Origin: Pseudomonas viridiflava
GTDB lineage: Bacteria; Pseudomonadota; Gammaproteobacteria; Pseudomonadales; Pseudomonadaceae
Assembly (NCBI RefSeq): GCF_900590885.1
Contig: NZ_UUON01000001.1
Coordinates: 744,001 to 808,000 of the forward strand
Length of the DNA: 64,000 bases
Direction of reading: 5' to 3'
The translations under genes were made by a program, and so were the position numbers. The notes under the pieces are model-generated. The model was not told where the DNA came from. It worked only from the letters and a program-made list of their open reading frames with translations, and made no database searches. Positions within the stretch are counted from its first letter, which is position 1; every line of letters begins with the position of its first letter. Shown piece by piece: positions 8,848 to 18,308 of this stretch.

Positions 8848-9543
8848 ATGCCTACCGCCTTACCCCATTACGCCTTCGCTCGCGGCGCCATCGCCGTCAT
8901 TCCCCTGTCCCTGGCCTGCGCGCCCTGGGGCCTGTTGGCCGGTTCGATGGCCATCGATGCGCAATTCACGCCATTGCAGGCCCAGGGGTTGTCCGCCATC
9001 GTGTTTGCCGGCGCCGCTCAATTGGTCGCCATCGGCATGGTCAAAAGCGGCGCCAGCCTGATTTCCATCGTGCTGACCACCTTGCTGCTGACCTCGCAGC
9101 ATCTGCTGTATGGCATGCATTTGCGCCCGATTGTTTCGCCGCTCAAGACCCGCTGGCGCATGAGCCTGGGCTTCCTGCTGACGGATGAATTCTTCGCCCT
9201 GGTCAGTCATTACGACCGCGAGACCTTTAACCGTTGGTATGCCCTGGGCGTCGGGCTGACGTTCTATATCGCCTGGAACCTCTTCACACTTGCGGGGATT
9301 GTGTTGGGTAAAAGCATCCCCGGCCTGGATCAACTGGGCCTGGAGTTCTCGATTGCCGCGACGTTTATCGCGTTGATTACCCCCGTGGTACGCGATGTGC
9401 CGACGGTGGTCTGCGTGGCGGTGTCACTGTTGTTTTCGGTGTGGTTGAGCTTTCTGCATTGGGAGTCGGCGGTGGTGGTGTCCGGCGTGCTGGGCATGAG
9501 CGCGGGCTTTGTGTGCAAACGACTGGGAGTCGGGCAGCGATGA
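8848..9543 (+). CDS. azlC: AzlC-family branched-chain amino-acid export permease
   Basis: This 231-residue membrane protein of the AzlC/YgaZ family is the large subunit of a two-component branched-chain amino-acid exporter. It shows the family hallmarks PWGLLAGSMA, FAGAAQLVAIGM, SQHLLYGM and FLLTDEFFAL within about 6-7 hydrophobic segments. It overlaps azlD by four bases (ATGA), which couples the two subunits. No regulator is adjacent. Confidence 0.92.
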   Translation: MPTALPHYAFARGAIAVIPLSLACAPWGLLAGSMAIDAQFTPLQAQGLSAIVFAGAAQLVAIGMVKSGASLISIVLTTLLLTSQHLLYGMHLRPIVSPLKTRWRMSLGFLLTDEFFALVSHYDRETFNRWYALGVGLTFYIAWNLFTLAGIVLGKSIPGLDQLGLEFSIAATFIALITPVVRDVPTVVCVAVSLLFSVWLSFLHWESAVVVSGVLGMSAGFVCKRLGVGQR

Positions 9544-9851
9544 TTTACTTGATGATTGTGGCCATGGGCCTGGTGGTCTTTCTCAACCGTTACCTGTTTA
9601 TCGAACCGCGCCTGCCGGTGCGGCTCAACCGTGGCGCGCGGGAGTTCCTCGGGTTTGCGGTGCCGGGCATGCTCACGGCGATTTGCGGGCCGATCATTTT
9701 TCTCGCCGACCACCAGCTCAACCTGAGCCCGGCCAATCCGTACTTGCTGGCCGGCATCTGTGCGGTGGGGTTGATGTTCTGGACGCGCAATGTGCTGATC
9801 ACCGTGCTGTTGAGCATGGGCCTGTTTTATCTGTTCCGCTGGTGGCTGTAA
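9540..9851 (+). CDS. azlD: AzlD-family small subunit of branched-chain amino-acid exporter
   Basis: This is a 103-residue protein with four hydrophobic segments, and it begins at the ATG overlapping the azlC stop codon. It has the family pattern NRYLFIEPRLP ... REFLGFAVPGMLTA. AzlD/YgaH proteins pair with AzlC/YgaZ in the inner membrane to export leucine, valine or related amino acids. A frame extending further upstream exists but reads inside azlC, so I reject that start. Confidence 0.9.
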   Translation: MIYLMIVAMGLVVFLNRYLFIEPRLPVRLNRGAREFLGFAVPGMLTAICGPIIFLADHQLNLSPANPYLLAGICAVGLMFWTRNVLITVLLSMGLFYLFRWWL

Positions 9852-9860
9852 CGACAGGCG

Positions 9861-9885
9861 AAAAAAAGCCCGCGGGAGGGCGGGC
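9861..9885 (-). terminator. Rho-independent terminator (minus strand)
   Basis: A six-base-pair GC stem (GCCCGC/GCGGGC) with a six-base loop is followed, read on the minus strand, by seven T residues. It would stop leftward transcription from the small membrane-protein gene at 10004-10219 and protect azlCD from read-through. Confidence 0.7.
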
Positions 9886-9976
9886 AGAAGGGAGACTTCT
9901 AAAAAATGAGCCTGCCGACTATAGGCGGCGCGTGCTCCCTTCACAGTGAAACTAAATTCATGCGCCCTATAGCAAA

Positions 9977-9996
9977 GCGGCCCCGATTGGGGCCGC
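9977..9996. repeat. Perfect GC-rich stem-loop after the 71-aa membrane gene
   Basis: GCGGCCCC and GGGGCCGC form a perfect 8-bp stem with a GATT loop. It lies 8 bases beyond the stop codon of the minus-strand gene that ends at 10004. No T-run follows immediately, so it may be a 3' RNA-stabilising hairpin rather than a full terminator. Confidence 0.6.
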
Positions 9997-10003
9997 CGTT
10001 GCA

Positions 10004-10219
10004 TCAGCCCTTGGCGTTGAGCTTGCGCAGCTCTTCGTAGGTGGCGGACTGGACGAACCAGAAGCCGGAGATGATGCACCAGGTCAACGTGCCGCCAATC
10101 AGAACCGCCAGGCCCGACAGAAAACTCGCGCTGAACATCGATACCAGGCCAATCAGCCAGACGAAGGCCAGGGCGATGTAGAGCACGGAGTTGTTTACGC
10201 TGATGACGAAATCTTTCAT
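10004..10219 (-). CDS. Small two-helix inner-membrane protein (71 aa)
   Basis: The protein has two hydrophobic segments at about residues 12-32 and 37-57, with a short charged C-terminal tail (YEELRKLNAKG). I place the start at the ATG at 10219, preceded by AAGGAAG. The frame extends further upstream, but that extension has no ribosome site. The function is unknown; similar small membrane proteins are common in Pseudomonas. Confidence 0.65.
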   Translation of the reverse strand: MKDFVISVNNSVLYIALAFVWLIGLVSMFSASFLSGLAVLIGGTLTWCIISGFWFVQSATYEELRKLNAKG

Positions 10220-10370
10220 GACGCTTCCTTGTAGAGAATATCCCGTTGAGCTCCTCAGTGAGATCAACGGTGGCATCATAAAGCCATGATCCCGCATGCG
10301 CTACCCGCTAAACCACCCTGGCAGGCGCCGGCTAATGATAGAGTCGCGTTTTTTCCATGGAGGCGATGAG

Positions 10371-10724
10371 ATGCGCAAGGTTGTATTGGGCACATTGGTA
10401 CTGGTTGCACTGGCCGGCTGCGCGGGCTCGAAGATGAAGGATGCGCGCGCAGGTAACCCCTACAAGGCCATGGCGTCGGACAAGGCCACCCTGGTGGTTG
10501 CCGAGTGCATCCAGTTCGGCTGGCAGGACGAAAGCGTGTTTGGCGTGGACGCGGGTGGCTTCAAGGAGCCTACCGGGGCCGGTGGTTTTACCGTCTACAC
10601 CACCGGCGGCGACTACTTTGTCGATGTGCTGAGCGCCGGCGCCGGCTCGACCGTCAAGTACTACGCCGCCGAAGACAACATGCCCGCCAAGCGGCGTTTG
10701 GCTGCCCTCGCGACGTGCCTGTAA
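10371..10724 (+). CDS. Small lipoprotein, unknown function
   Basis: This 117-residue exported lipoprotein starts at the ATG at 10371. It has a short signal peptide ending in the lipobox LAGC (Cys near residue 16), so it should be lipidated and retained in the envelope. The mature part is a compact ~100-residue domain with two later cysteines (near residues 44 and 116) that could pair. GGAGGCG precedes the start. The frame could begin earlier at 10296, but only the downstream ATG gives a clean signal peptide. No function is recognised. Confidence 0.75.
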   Translation: MRKVVLGTLVLVALAGCAGSKMKDARAGNPYKAMASDKATLVVAECIQFGWQDESVFGVDAGGFKEPTGAGGFTVYTTGGDYFVDVLSAGAGSTVKYYAAEDNMPAKRRLAALATCL

Positions 10725-10793
10725 TCCATTGCCTCAGCACTTTTAGGAAATCCCCGGCGGGACAGCCGCCGGACATTCGCTTATGATTCACCC

Positions 10794-10856
10794 GCTCGCC
10801 CGACATGATGGCTCTTTACCAGTACACGGACGTCGAGGCCTAAACGTCGGGCGAGC
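10794..10856. other. Long inverted repeat in a gene-free gap (possible structured RNA)
   Basis: GCTCGCCCGAC (10794-10804) pairs perfectly over 11 bases with GTCGGGCGAGC (10846-10856), enclosing a 41-base loop. A pyrimidine tract with five Ts follows 8-12 bases after the right arm on the plus strand. It sits between the lipoprotein gene and the 3' end of the DUF1275 gene. It could be a 3' end structure or a small RNA; I do not recognise the fold. Confidence 0.4.
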
Positions 10857-10870
10857 ACCTCCTCTTTTTC

Positions 10871-11575
10871 CTAGCGCGGCATAAAACCCAAGTGCCAGCG
10901 CCGCGGAATCTTCAGTGACACCAGCCCCAGCACCGCCGCCAACCCACCGCTGACCAGCAGCGCATTCAAGCCCATCTGCTGCTCCAGCAGCGCGCCGATC
11001 ACCGCGCCCACGAACATCCCCGCCCAGGGAATCAATTGCACCCGCCAGCCATTGCGGCGTTCGCCCAGCAGCCAACGTCCCAGGCCGCGACCAAACCGCG
11101 AAAGCGCGCCGGTGACGTAGGTGAGGCCCACCGGCAAACCATTCACCTCTTCCACCGCCGCATTGAGCATGCCCATCGCGATGATCGCCGCCAGCAGCGC
11201 GGGCAACGCATCCGTCACCGGCAGCAAGGCGCCGCCGCACAGCAAGGCCGCAATACACAACAGCAGCGGCAGGGCATGGCGCCGGCTCAGGCGGCTGACT
11301 ACAACTCCCAAGGCATTGCCCACCACGAAGGTGGCCACCAGCAACAGCAGCCGTCCGGTCAGGCCCAGGTCACCGGCACTGATCGCCACCGCCAGGCGCG
11401 TGGTGTTGCCGCTCATGAACGAGACAAAATCGCCGCTGGCCATAAAGCCGATGGCATCGGTCATGCCCGCCAGCACCGACAGGCTGGCCACCAGCAGCAT
11501 GCCGACGCGGCCACGCCAACGCTGTTGGTGGGCAAGCGCGGCGTTGGCGAGAGGCTTGCGGGGCGAAGGCAGCAT
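10871..11575 (-). CDS. DUF1275 (YoaK) family membrane protein
   Basis: This 234-residue inner-membrane protein has about six hydrophobic segments. The N-terminal part holds the DUF1275 signature: GMTDAIGFMASGDFVSFMSG followed by NTTRLAV, and a later VNGLPVGLTYVTGALSRFG. DUF1275 proteins are widespread and transporter-like, with no established substrate. The gene stands alone on the minus strand between an inverted repeat and the ABC-F gene. Confidence 0.85.
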   Translation of the reverse strand: MLPSPRKPLANAALAHQQRWRGRVGMLLVASLSVLAGMTDAIGFMASGDFVSFMSGNTTRLAVAISAGDLGLTGRLLLLVATFVVGNALGVVVSRLSRRHALPLLLCIAALLCGGALLPVTDALPALLAAIIAMGMLNAAVEEVNGLPVGLTYVTGALSRFGRGLGRWLLGERRNGWRVQLIPWAGMFVGAVIGALLEQQMGLNALLVSGGLAAVLGLVSLKIPRRWHLGFMPR

Positions 11576-11643
11576 GGACCGGGTTCCTCGGTGAGATTAT
11601 CCGGCCACTACCGTAGGACGCTTTGCGGGCGCGCGCAATGGCC

Positions 11644-13257
11644 TCAGACACACTCCAGGCGCCAGCCCTCCGGTTGCCAGAGCAAACGATGGGTTGGACG
11701 GATCGCCTGCACAAACACGGGGTCATGGGATACCACCAGCATCGCGCCGGTAAAACCCTGCAACGCCTGTTCAAACGCACACACCGATTCCAGGTCCAGG
11801 TGGTTGGTGGGTTCATCGAGCAACAGCAGTTGCGCCGGTGATTGGCGCCACAGGGCAATCGCCATCGCGGCTTTCAAGCGTTCGCCACCGCTGAGCTTGC
11901 CGGTCGGCTGGGTCACCCGTGTCGCATCCAGCTGCAACAAGGCCAGGCGCGTGCGTACTTCGGCTGCGGTCAGCGGCGTGTCGAGCTGGTCGACGATGGA
12001 GCGGTGGTTGTCCAGCAGCGTCAGGTGCTGGTCGATATACGCAGTGGGCACCGCCACCGAGCACTCACCGCTTACGCGCGGATATTGGCCAGCAAGCAAC
12101 TTGAGCAAGGTGGATTTGCCGCAGCCGTTGGGGCCCTGTACGACGACGCGCACCGGGCCTGCCAGGTGCAGCGTGAGCGGCGGGTGTTCCAGCCAGGGTA
12201 ACCGCATATCCACCAGGCTGAGCACGTGCCTGCCATTGGGCACGACGCACGCTGGAAGGGCGAGCAGGGTCGGCGTCTCATCCGCGACGCGCGCGTGGGC
12301 CTGGCGCACGTTGTCATCCAATTGATGTTTGTGGGCGTGATGCTCACTGCGCACGCTGCTGACAATTTGCGCGGCGGCGCCTTTCCAGCGCGCCTTGGTG
12401 AACCGATCCACATTGGCGGTTTCTGCGTGTTTGCGCGAGCGTGCGGCAGCGCGTTGCAGGCTGTCGTGGTCCTGTTGCAGGCGCCGGCGCTCGCGGCTGC
12501 GCTCCAGGCGTGCGTGTTCCAGGGCGGCGACGGCGGCGTGCTGTTCGGTGTCACGCTGCTGGCGATAGGCTGCGTAGTTGCCGCCGTACACCCGCACACC
12601 CAGTGGAGACAGTTCGACAATCCGCGCCAGCGTGTTGAGCAGTTGCCGATCATGGCTGACCACCACCAGGCCGCCGCGCCAGGCGTTCAATACCTGCAGC
12701 AGCCACGCGCGGCCAGCGCTGTCGAGATGGTTGGTGGGCTCATCGAGTACCAATAGTTGCGGCGCGGCCAACAGCGCACCAATCACCGCGACTCGTGCTA
12801 ACTGGCCGCCGCTGAGGTGTTCGGCCGGCGTATGAAAATGCAGATCTGCCAGGCCGGCCAAATCCAGGGCACTGCGCAAGCGTTTGGCGAGGTCCCAGCG
12901 ATCGTTGATCAGTGCCAGGTCGTCTACCTGTGCAACCCCCATCGCCATTCGCTCCAAGGCAGCGAGCACTGGTGTGCTGCCGGTGATATCGGCGACGCTT
13001 TCGCTGCCCGCAACCACGATGCGCTGGGGCACATAGGCCACGCTGGCCGTGCGAACGAGCGAGCCGGAGGAGGGCAATAACTGCCCGGCAATCAGTTGCG
13101 CGAGGATACTTTTGCCCTGCCCATTGCGCCCCACAATGCCGGTGGGCGTGTGGTCGATGGACAGGTTCAAGTCATCCAGCAAGGTGTCGCCATTGGCGAA
13201 CTGAAAGCACAGGTGTTGCATGGAAACCAGGACGGGCAGCCGGTTGACGTCAGTCAT
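11644..13257 (-). CDS. ABC-F family ATPase
   Basis: This 537-residue soluble protein has two ABC domains and no membrane segments. It has Walker A motifs GRNGQGKS near residue 44 and GPNGCGKST near residue 360. Both domains carry an LSGG signature and the LLLDEPTNHLD form of Walker B that is characteristic of ABC-F proteins. A charged linker rich in Arg, Gln and Glu lies between the domains. ABC-F proteins act on the ribosome (translation factors or antibiotic protection) rather than in transport. I chose ATG 13257 because GGAGGTG lies 6 bases upstream; a 21-residue longer frame has no ribosome site. Which subgroup it belongs to is not clear. Confidence 0.88.
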   Translation of the reverse strand: MTDVNRLPVLVSMQHLCFQFANGDTLLDDLNLSIDHTPTGIVGRNGQGKSILAQLIAGQLLPSSGSLVRTASVAYVPQRIVVAGSESVADITGSTPVLAALERMAMGVAQVDDLALINDRWDLAKRLRSALDLAGLADLHFHTPAEHLSGGQLARVAVIGALLAAPQLLVLDEPTNHLDSAGRAWLLQVLNAWRGGLVVVSHDRQLLNTLARIVELSPLGVRVYGGNYAAYRQQRDTEQHAAVAALEHARLERSRERRRLQQDHDSLQRAAARSRKHAETANVDRFTKARWKGAAAQIVSSVRSEHHAHKHQLDDNVRQAHARVADETPTLLALPACVVPNGRHVLSLVDMRLPWLEHPPLTLHLAGPVRVVVQGPNGCGKSTLLKLLAGQYPRVSGECSVAVPTAYIDQHLTLLDNHRSIVDQLDTPLTAAEVRTRLALLQLDATRVTQPTGKLSGGERLKAAMAIALWRQSPAQLLLLDEPTNHLDLESVCAFEQALQGFTGAMLVVSHDPVFVQAIRPTHRLLWQPEGWRLECV

Positions 13258-13380
13258 CAGCACCTCCAAAAAATGTCGAACAGGCCAACAAGCGCGCCAG
13301 GCGGCTCGTTGCAGATACATTTTGGAAGGCTTAGTGGTTCACGTCGGCGGTCGTCCTGATTGTCGCAAGGGAGGCAGAGC

Positions 13381-14418
13381 CTAACTCGCCTTGGCTTTCT
13401 GGGGCAAGTCGACGGCCAGTTGCTCCAGGAACATCGCCAGGGCGACTTCCTCGGCTTTAAGGCCTTTGCGCACCCTCGGCTTAGGCAGCCGAGACAGCTC
13501 GCCCAGGCTGAAATGCTCCAGCACCGCCGGGTGGATATAGCATTTGCGGCACACCGCCGGGGTGTTGCCCAGCTGCTTGGCCACATCCTTGACCATCGCC
13601 ACCACATGGCGTTTGGCGTCGGATTCTGGCTGCCACTGCAACTCGCGCAGCACGGCCAGCGCCATGGCGGTGCCGGCCCAGGTGCGGTAATCCTTGGCGG
13701 TGAAGTCGGCGCCGGTGAGGTCGTGCAGGTACGCGTTGACGTCTTGGGAGCTGACGGTGTGTCGCTCGCCATCGGTGTCCAGGTACTGGAACAGGTTCTG
13801 CCCCGGCAGTTCCAGGCAGCGCTTGACCACCGTGGCCAGGCGTCGGTCCTTGACGCTGATCTGGTGCTCCACACCGCTCTTGCCACGAAACTGAAACTGG
13901 ATCTCGCTGCCCTTGATGTCCACATGGCGGTTGCGCAGGGTGGTCAGACCGTAGGATTTGTTGTCGCGGGCGTATTGGGTATTGCCGACGCGAATCAGCG
14001 TGGCGTCCAGCAGCATCACCACCGTGGCCAAGACTTTTTCGCGGGTGAAGCCAGGCTCGGCGAGTTGCGCTTCCAGTTGCTTGCGCAACTTGGGCAGGGC
14101 GTTGCCGAACTCCTGCAGGCGTGAATATTTATCCGTGTCGCGCACTTCGCGCCAACGCGCGTGGTAGCGGTATTGCTTGCGCCCACGGGCGTCGCGGCCG
14201 GTGGCTTGCAGGTGGCCGCGCGGGTCGGCGCAGATCCACACGTCGGTGTAGGCCGGGGGGACGGCGAGGGCGTTGAGGCGCTTGACCTCGTCGGTATCGG
14301 TAATGCGCTCACCTTTTTTGTCGAAATACTGGAATTTGCCGCGCAGTTTTTTGCGGCGAATGCCGGGCTGGGTGTCGTCAACGTAATGCAGGTCGGCGGG
14401 CAACGCGGGATCGGACAT
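13381..14418 (-). CDS. DNA topoisomerase IB (poxvirus/bacterial type)
   Basis: This 345-residue enzyme relaxes supercoils by a single-strand break and a 3'-phosphotyrosine intermediate. The catalytic set is visible: Arg143 (LIRVGN), Lys180 (FRGKSG), Arg245 (DYRTWAGT) and Tyr294 (CRKCYIHP). The N-terminal domain has the expected GRDARGRKQYRYH segment. Its length matches bacterial topoisomerase IB. It is monocistronic and lies between the ABC-F gene and modC. Confidence 0.93.
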   Translation of the reverse strand: MSDPALPADLHYVDDTQPGIRRKKLRGKFQYFDKKGERITDTDEVKRLNALAVPPAYTDVWICADPRGHLQATGRDARGRKQYRYHARWREVRDTDKYSRLQEFGNALPKLRKQLEAQLAEPGFTREKVLATVVMLLDATLIRVGNTQYARDNKSYGLTTLRNRHVDIKGSEIQFQFRGKSGVEHQISVKDRRLATVVKRCLELPGQNLFQYLDTDGERHTVSSQDVNAYLHDLTGADFTAKDYRTWAGTAMALAVLRELQWQPESDAKRHVVAMVKDVAKQLGNTPAVCRKCYIHPAVLEHFSLGELSRLPKPRVRKGLKAEEVALAMFLEQLAVDLPQKAKAS

Positions 14419-14496
14419 GGCGCGGGTTCCTTGGCAACAAATCAGGCCGGTATGCCTGATTGACCGCAGCCATGCGCGGTCGTGCCAAAAGCTTTG

Positions 14497-15582
14497 CTAG
14501 GCCAATACCGCAACCGCCTTGATCTGCGCCCACAGCCGCTGGCCGGGGTGCAGCTGCAACTGGTCGCGGGAAAACCGCGTGATCCGCGCCAGCAGCGGCG
14601 TGCCATCGGCGTCCAGGCGCACCAGCACGTGGGCGCTGTTGTCCGCTGAGACTTCCTGGCTGACCGTCACCGGCAGGCGGTTGAGGATGCTGCTGTGTTC
14701 CTCGGCCTGCAGGCTGAGGCTCACATCCCGCGCCTGGACCTTGACCCGCAAGGGCTTGCCCACCGCCATCGGCGCATGCGCCACGCGCAGGTGCTGGGCG
14801 CTGCCGGGCAGTTGCAGGGTGAGCAATTGGTAGTGAGCGTCATAGGCGCTGACGTTGCCGTTGACCACCACACCGGCGTCATCCCCCAGCGCCATGGGCA
14901 GGTCGAGGCGCGCCAGGGTTTCGCCGATGGGGCCGCTGGCCAGGGCCTTGCCGTCGCTGAGCAACACGATGTGATCGGCCAGGCGTGCGACTTCGTCCTG
15001 GGCGTGGCTGACATACAGCACCGGAATATCCAGCTCGTCGTGCAGGCGTTCGAGGTAGGGCAGGATTTCGCCTTTGCGCTGGCTGTCGAGGGCGGCCAGC
15101 GGTTCATCCATCAGCAGCAGGCGTGGGCTGGTGAGCAGGGCGCGGGCGATGCCGATGCGCTGGCGTTCACCGCCGGACAAGTGCTGCGGGTTGCGATCCA
15201 GCAAGTGGCCGATGCCCAGCAGCTCGGTGGCGTGGGCCATGTCGACCCGGCGTTGCGCACGCGGGATGCGCTTGAGGCCGAACTCCAGGTTGGCCCGCAC
15301 CGACAAATGCGGGAACAGGCTGGCCTCTTGAAACACATACCCCAGCGCACGTTTGTGCGGCGGCACGAACAGCCCGTTGCGGCTGTCTTGCCAGACCTCA
15401 TCGTTGACCTGGATAAACCCGTCTTCGGCGCGCTCCAGCCCGGCGATGCAGCGCAGGCAGGTGGTCTTGCCCGAGCCGGAATGCCCGTATAGCGCCGTGA
15501 CGCCGCGCCCCGGCAGGTGCAGGTCGACGTCCAGGGCAAAGCCGGAATATTGAAGTTGCAGGCGCACATCAATCATCGACAT
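14497..15582 (-). CDS. modC: Molybdate ABC transporter ATP-binding protein ModC
   Basis: This 361-residue ATPase has Walker [10 protein letters not shown], signature [15 protein letters not shown] and Walker [13 protein letters not shown]. The C-terminal ~70 residues ([15 protein letters not shown] ...) form a molybdate-binding Mop/TOBE domain, typical of ModC. It powers the ModAB importer. Its ATG shares one base with the modB stop (TGATG), so the two are translationally coupled. The order modA-modB-modC is canonical. Confidence 0.95.
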   Translation of the reverse strand: MSMIDVRLQLQYSGFALDVDLHLPGRGVTALYGHSGSGKTTCLRCIAGLERAEDGFIQVNDEVWQDSRNGLFVPPHKRALGYVFQEASLFPHLSVRANLEFGLKRIPRAQRRVDMAHATELLGIGHLLDRNPQHLSGGERQRIGIARALLTSPRLLLMDEPLAALDSQRKGEILPYLERLHDELDIPVLYVSHAQDEVARLADHIVLLSDGKALASGPIGETLARLDLPMALGDDAGVVVNGNVSAYDAHYQLLTLQLPGSAQHLRVAHAPMAVGKPLRVKVQARDVSLSLQAEEHSSILNRLPVTVSQEVSADNSAHVLVRLDADGTPLLARITRFSRDQLQLHPGQRLWAQIKAVAVLA

Positions 15583-16262
15583 CAGCTCCAGCCCATCTTG
15601 GTTTTACGGCTGGAGTACAGCGCCAGCAACACAAGGAATGCGAACACCACCATGGAGCCCGCCAGCCAATGGGCCTGGGCGTATTCCATGGCTTCGACGT
15701 GGTCGTAGATCTGCACCGAGACCACGCGGGTTTTGTCGGGGATATTGCCGCCGATCATCAGCACCACGCCGAACTCACCGACGGTATGGGCAAAGCCCAG
15801 GATGGACGCGGTGATAAACCCCGGGCGCGCCAGCGGCAGGATCACTGTGAAAAAGGTGTCCCACGGATTGGCGCGCAAGGTCGCGGCCACTTCCAGCGGG
15901 CGAGTGCCGATGGCGGAGAAGGCGTTTTGCAACGGCTGCACTACAAACGGCATGGAATAGATCACCGAGCCAATGACCAGCCCGGCGAAGCTGAAGGTGA
16001 GGGTGCCCAGGCCCAGCCATTGGGTGAACTGGCCGAAGTAGCCGTTGGGGCCCATGGTCAACAGCAGGTAGAAACCGATCACCGTCGGCGGCAACACCAA
16101 CGGCAAGGCGACGATTGCGCCGATGGGGCCGCGCCACCAGGAGCGGGTGCGCGACAGCCACAGGGCAATCGGAGTGCCGATGACCAGCAGGATCACAGTG
16201 GTCAATGACGCCAGCTTGATGGTCAACCAGATCGCGGAAAAATCGGCACTCGATAACGGCAT
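15582..16262 (-). CDS. modB: Molybdate ABC transporter permease ModB
   Basis: This 226-residue inner-membrane permease has about five hydrophobic segments and the ModB hallmarks [16 protein letters not shown] and the EAA-like loop [22 protein letters not shown]. It forms the channel for molybdate with ModC. The start codon directly follows the modA stop (TAAATG), with no spacer. Confidence 0.95.
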   Translation of the reverse strand: MPLSSADFSAIWLTIKLASLTTVILLVIGTPIALWLSRTRSWWRGPIGAIVALPLVLPPTVIGFYLLLTMGPNGYFGQFTQWLGLGTLTFSFAGLVIGSVIYSMPFVVQPLQNAFSAIGTRPLEVAATLRANPWDTFFTVILPLARPGFITASILGFAHTVGEFGVVLMIGGNIPDKTRVVSVQIYDHVEAMEYAQAHWLAGSMVVFAFLVLLALYSSRKTKMGWS

Positions 16263-17051
<789 letters not shown>

Positions 17052-17068
17052 TTATAGGGAGAGGGCTA

Positions 17069-17098
17069 AACCGCTATGTATGGGAATATATAGCGGTT
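17069..17098. promoter_or_regulatory. ModE-like operator upstream of modABC
   Basis: AACCGCTAT (17069-17077) and ATAGCGGTT (17090-17098) are perfect 9-base arms around a 12-base AT-rich centre (GTATGGGAATAT). The CGCTATGTA-N6-TATATAGCG layout matches the established ModE operator pattern of E. coli, which represses modABC when molybdate is bound. No modE gene is in the window. Confidence 0.75.
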
Positions 17099-17140
17099 GG
17101 CCATTGCCGGTACAGTGCAAAGTTGCTGCTGTTTCTGATC

Positions 17141-18199
17141 CTAGTTGAGTTTTGCCAGCGCCTGCTCGGCCAGTTCCTGGGTCAGTGCATACGTGGTGGC
17201 GTCTTTCCCCAGGCGCAAGGCCTGGCCCGACCACAGGTTGCTGAAGCCCGCTTCATCCTTGGCCTTGAGCGGCATCAACGCACCGCCGGAGGTTGGAAAT
17301 GCAGGGGCCTGCGGGTTGATCGCGCCCAATTCACGCATCACCCGATTGACGATGCCTCGCGCCGGGCGCCCGGTAAACAGGTTGGTCAGCGCCGTTTCGC
17401 TGGCCTGGGCGTGGCGCAGTGCATGGTGGTGGGAAGGCGTTACGTTGGCTTCGGGGGTAAACAGGTACGCGGTACCGATCTGCACGGCCGAGGCACCCAG
17501 GGTGAGCGCCGCGACAATGCCGCGTGCGTCACCGATCCCGCCGGCGGCGATCACCGGCACGCTGACGGCGTCGACGATTTGCGGCAACAGCGCAAACAGG
17601 CCGATTTGGGTATTGAGGTCGTCGCTGAGGAAAATCCCACGGTGGCCGCCTGCTTCAAGGCCCATGGCGATGATTGCATCGCAGCCGTGTTGTTCCAGCC
17701 AGATCGCCTCTTCAACGGTAGTGGCGGACGACAGCACTTTTGCTCCGGTGGCTTTTATTCGGTCCAGCAGGGATTTTTCCGGCAGGCCAAAGTGGAAACT
17801 GACGACTTCAGGGCGAAATTCTTCCACCACGCGGCAGGCGCCTTCATTGAACGGCTCGCGGTTGGAAACCGGGGTCGGCGCGTCAAAGTCGGCGCCCAGT
17901 TCGCGGTAGTAGGGTTCCAGCAGATCCTTCCAGCGCCGGTCGCGCGTTGCGTCGGGCGCGGGCGGTTGGTGGCAAAAGAAATTAACGTTGATGGGGCGCG
18001 TACTGGCCTGGCGAATGGTAGCCAAGGCTTCACGCAGTTGCTCAAGGCTCAGGGCGGCTGCCGGCATTGAACCGAGTGCGCCTGCCTGGTTGGCAGCGAT
18101 GACCATCGCCGTCGTCGTGGCGCCGGCCATGGGCGCCTGGATGATGGGCACTTCGATGCCCAGCAGGTCAAGAATTCGGGTGTCTGGCCAGGTGCTCAT
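17141..18199 (-). CDS. Nitronate monooxygenase family flavoprotein
   Basis: This 352-residue NMO/2-nitropropane dioxygenase-like FMN enzyme is built on a TIM barrel. Visible motifs are PIIQAPMAGA at the N-terminus, GLEAGGHRG (flavin-binding loop with the catalytic His), PVIAAGGIGDARG and GASAVQIGTAYLFTPE. Family members oxidise nitronates such as propionate 3-nitronate. I start at ATG 18199, preceded by GGAG; a 19-residue extension lacks a ribosome site. It is monocistronic downstream of the hydrolase gene. Confidence 0.9.
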   Translation of the reverse strand: MSTWPDTRILDLLGIEVPIIQAPMAGATTTAMVIAANQAGALGSMPAAALSLEQLREALATIRQASTRPINVNFFCHQPPAPDATRDRRWKDLLEPYYRELGADFDAPTPVSNREPFNEGACRVVEEFRPEVVSFHFGLPEKSLLDRIKATGAKVLSSATTVEEAIWLEQHGCDAIIAMGLEAGGHRGIFLSDDLNTQIGLFALLPQIVDAVSVPVIAAGGIGDARGIVAALTLGASAVQIGTAYLFTPEANVTPSHHHALRHAQASETALTNLFTGRPARGIVNRVMRELGAINPQAPAFPTSGGALMPLKAKDEAGFSNLWSGQALRLGKDATTYALTQELAEQALAKLN

Positions 18200-18308
18200 G
18201 GGATGCGTCTCCAGCGTTAGTAAGGCGTTTCGCTGTTTTAACAGGGCCATTGGCACCCGGCCAGTCTGTTTTATTCACTGGACGAGAGCGATATTTCGTG
18301 GTGTGCCA

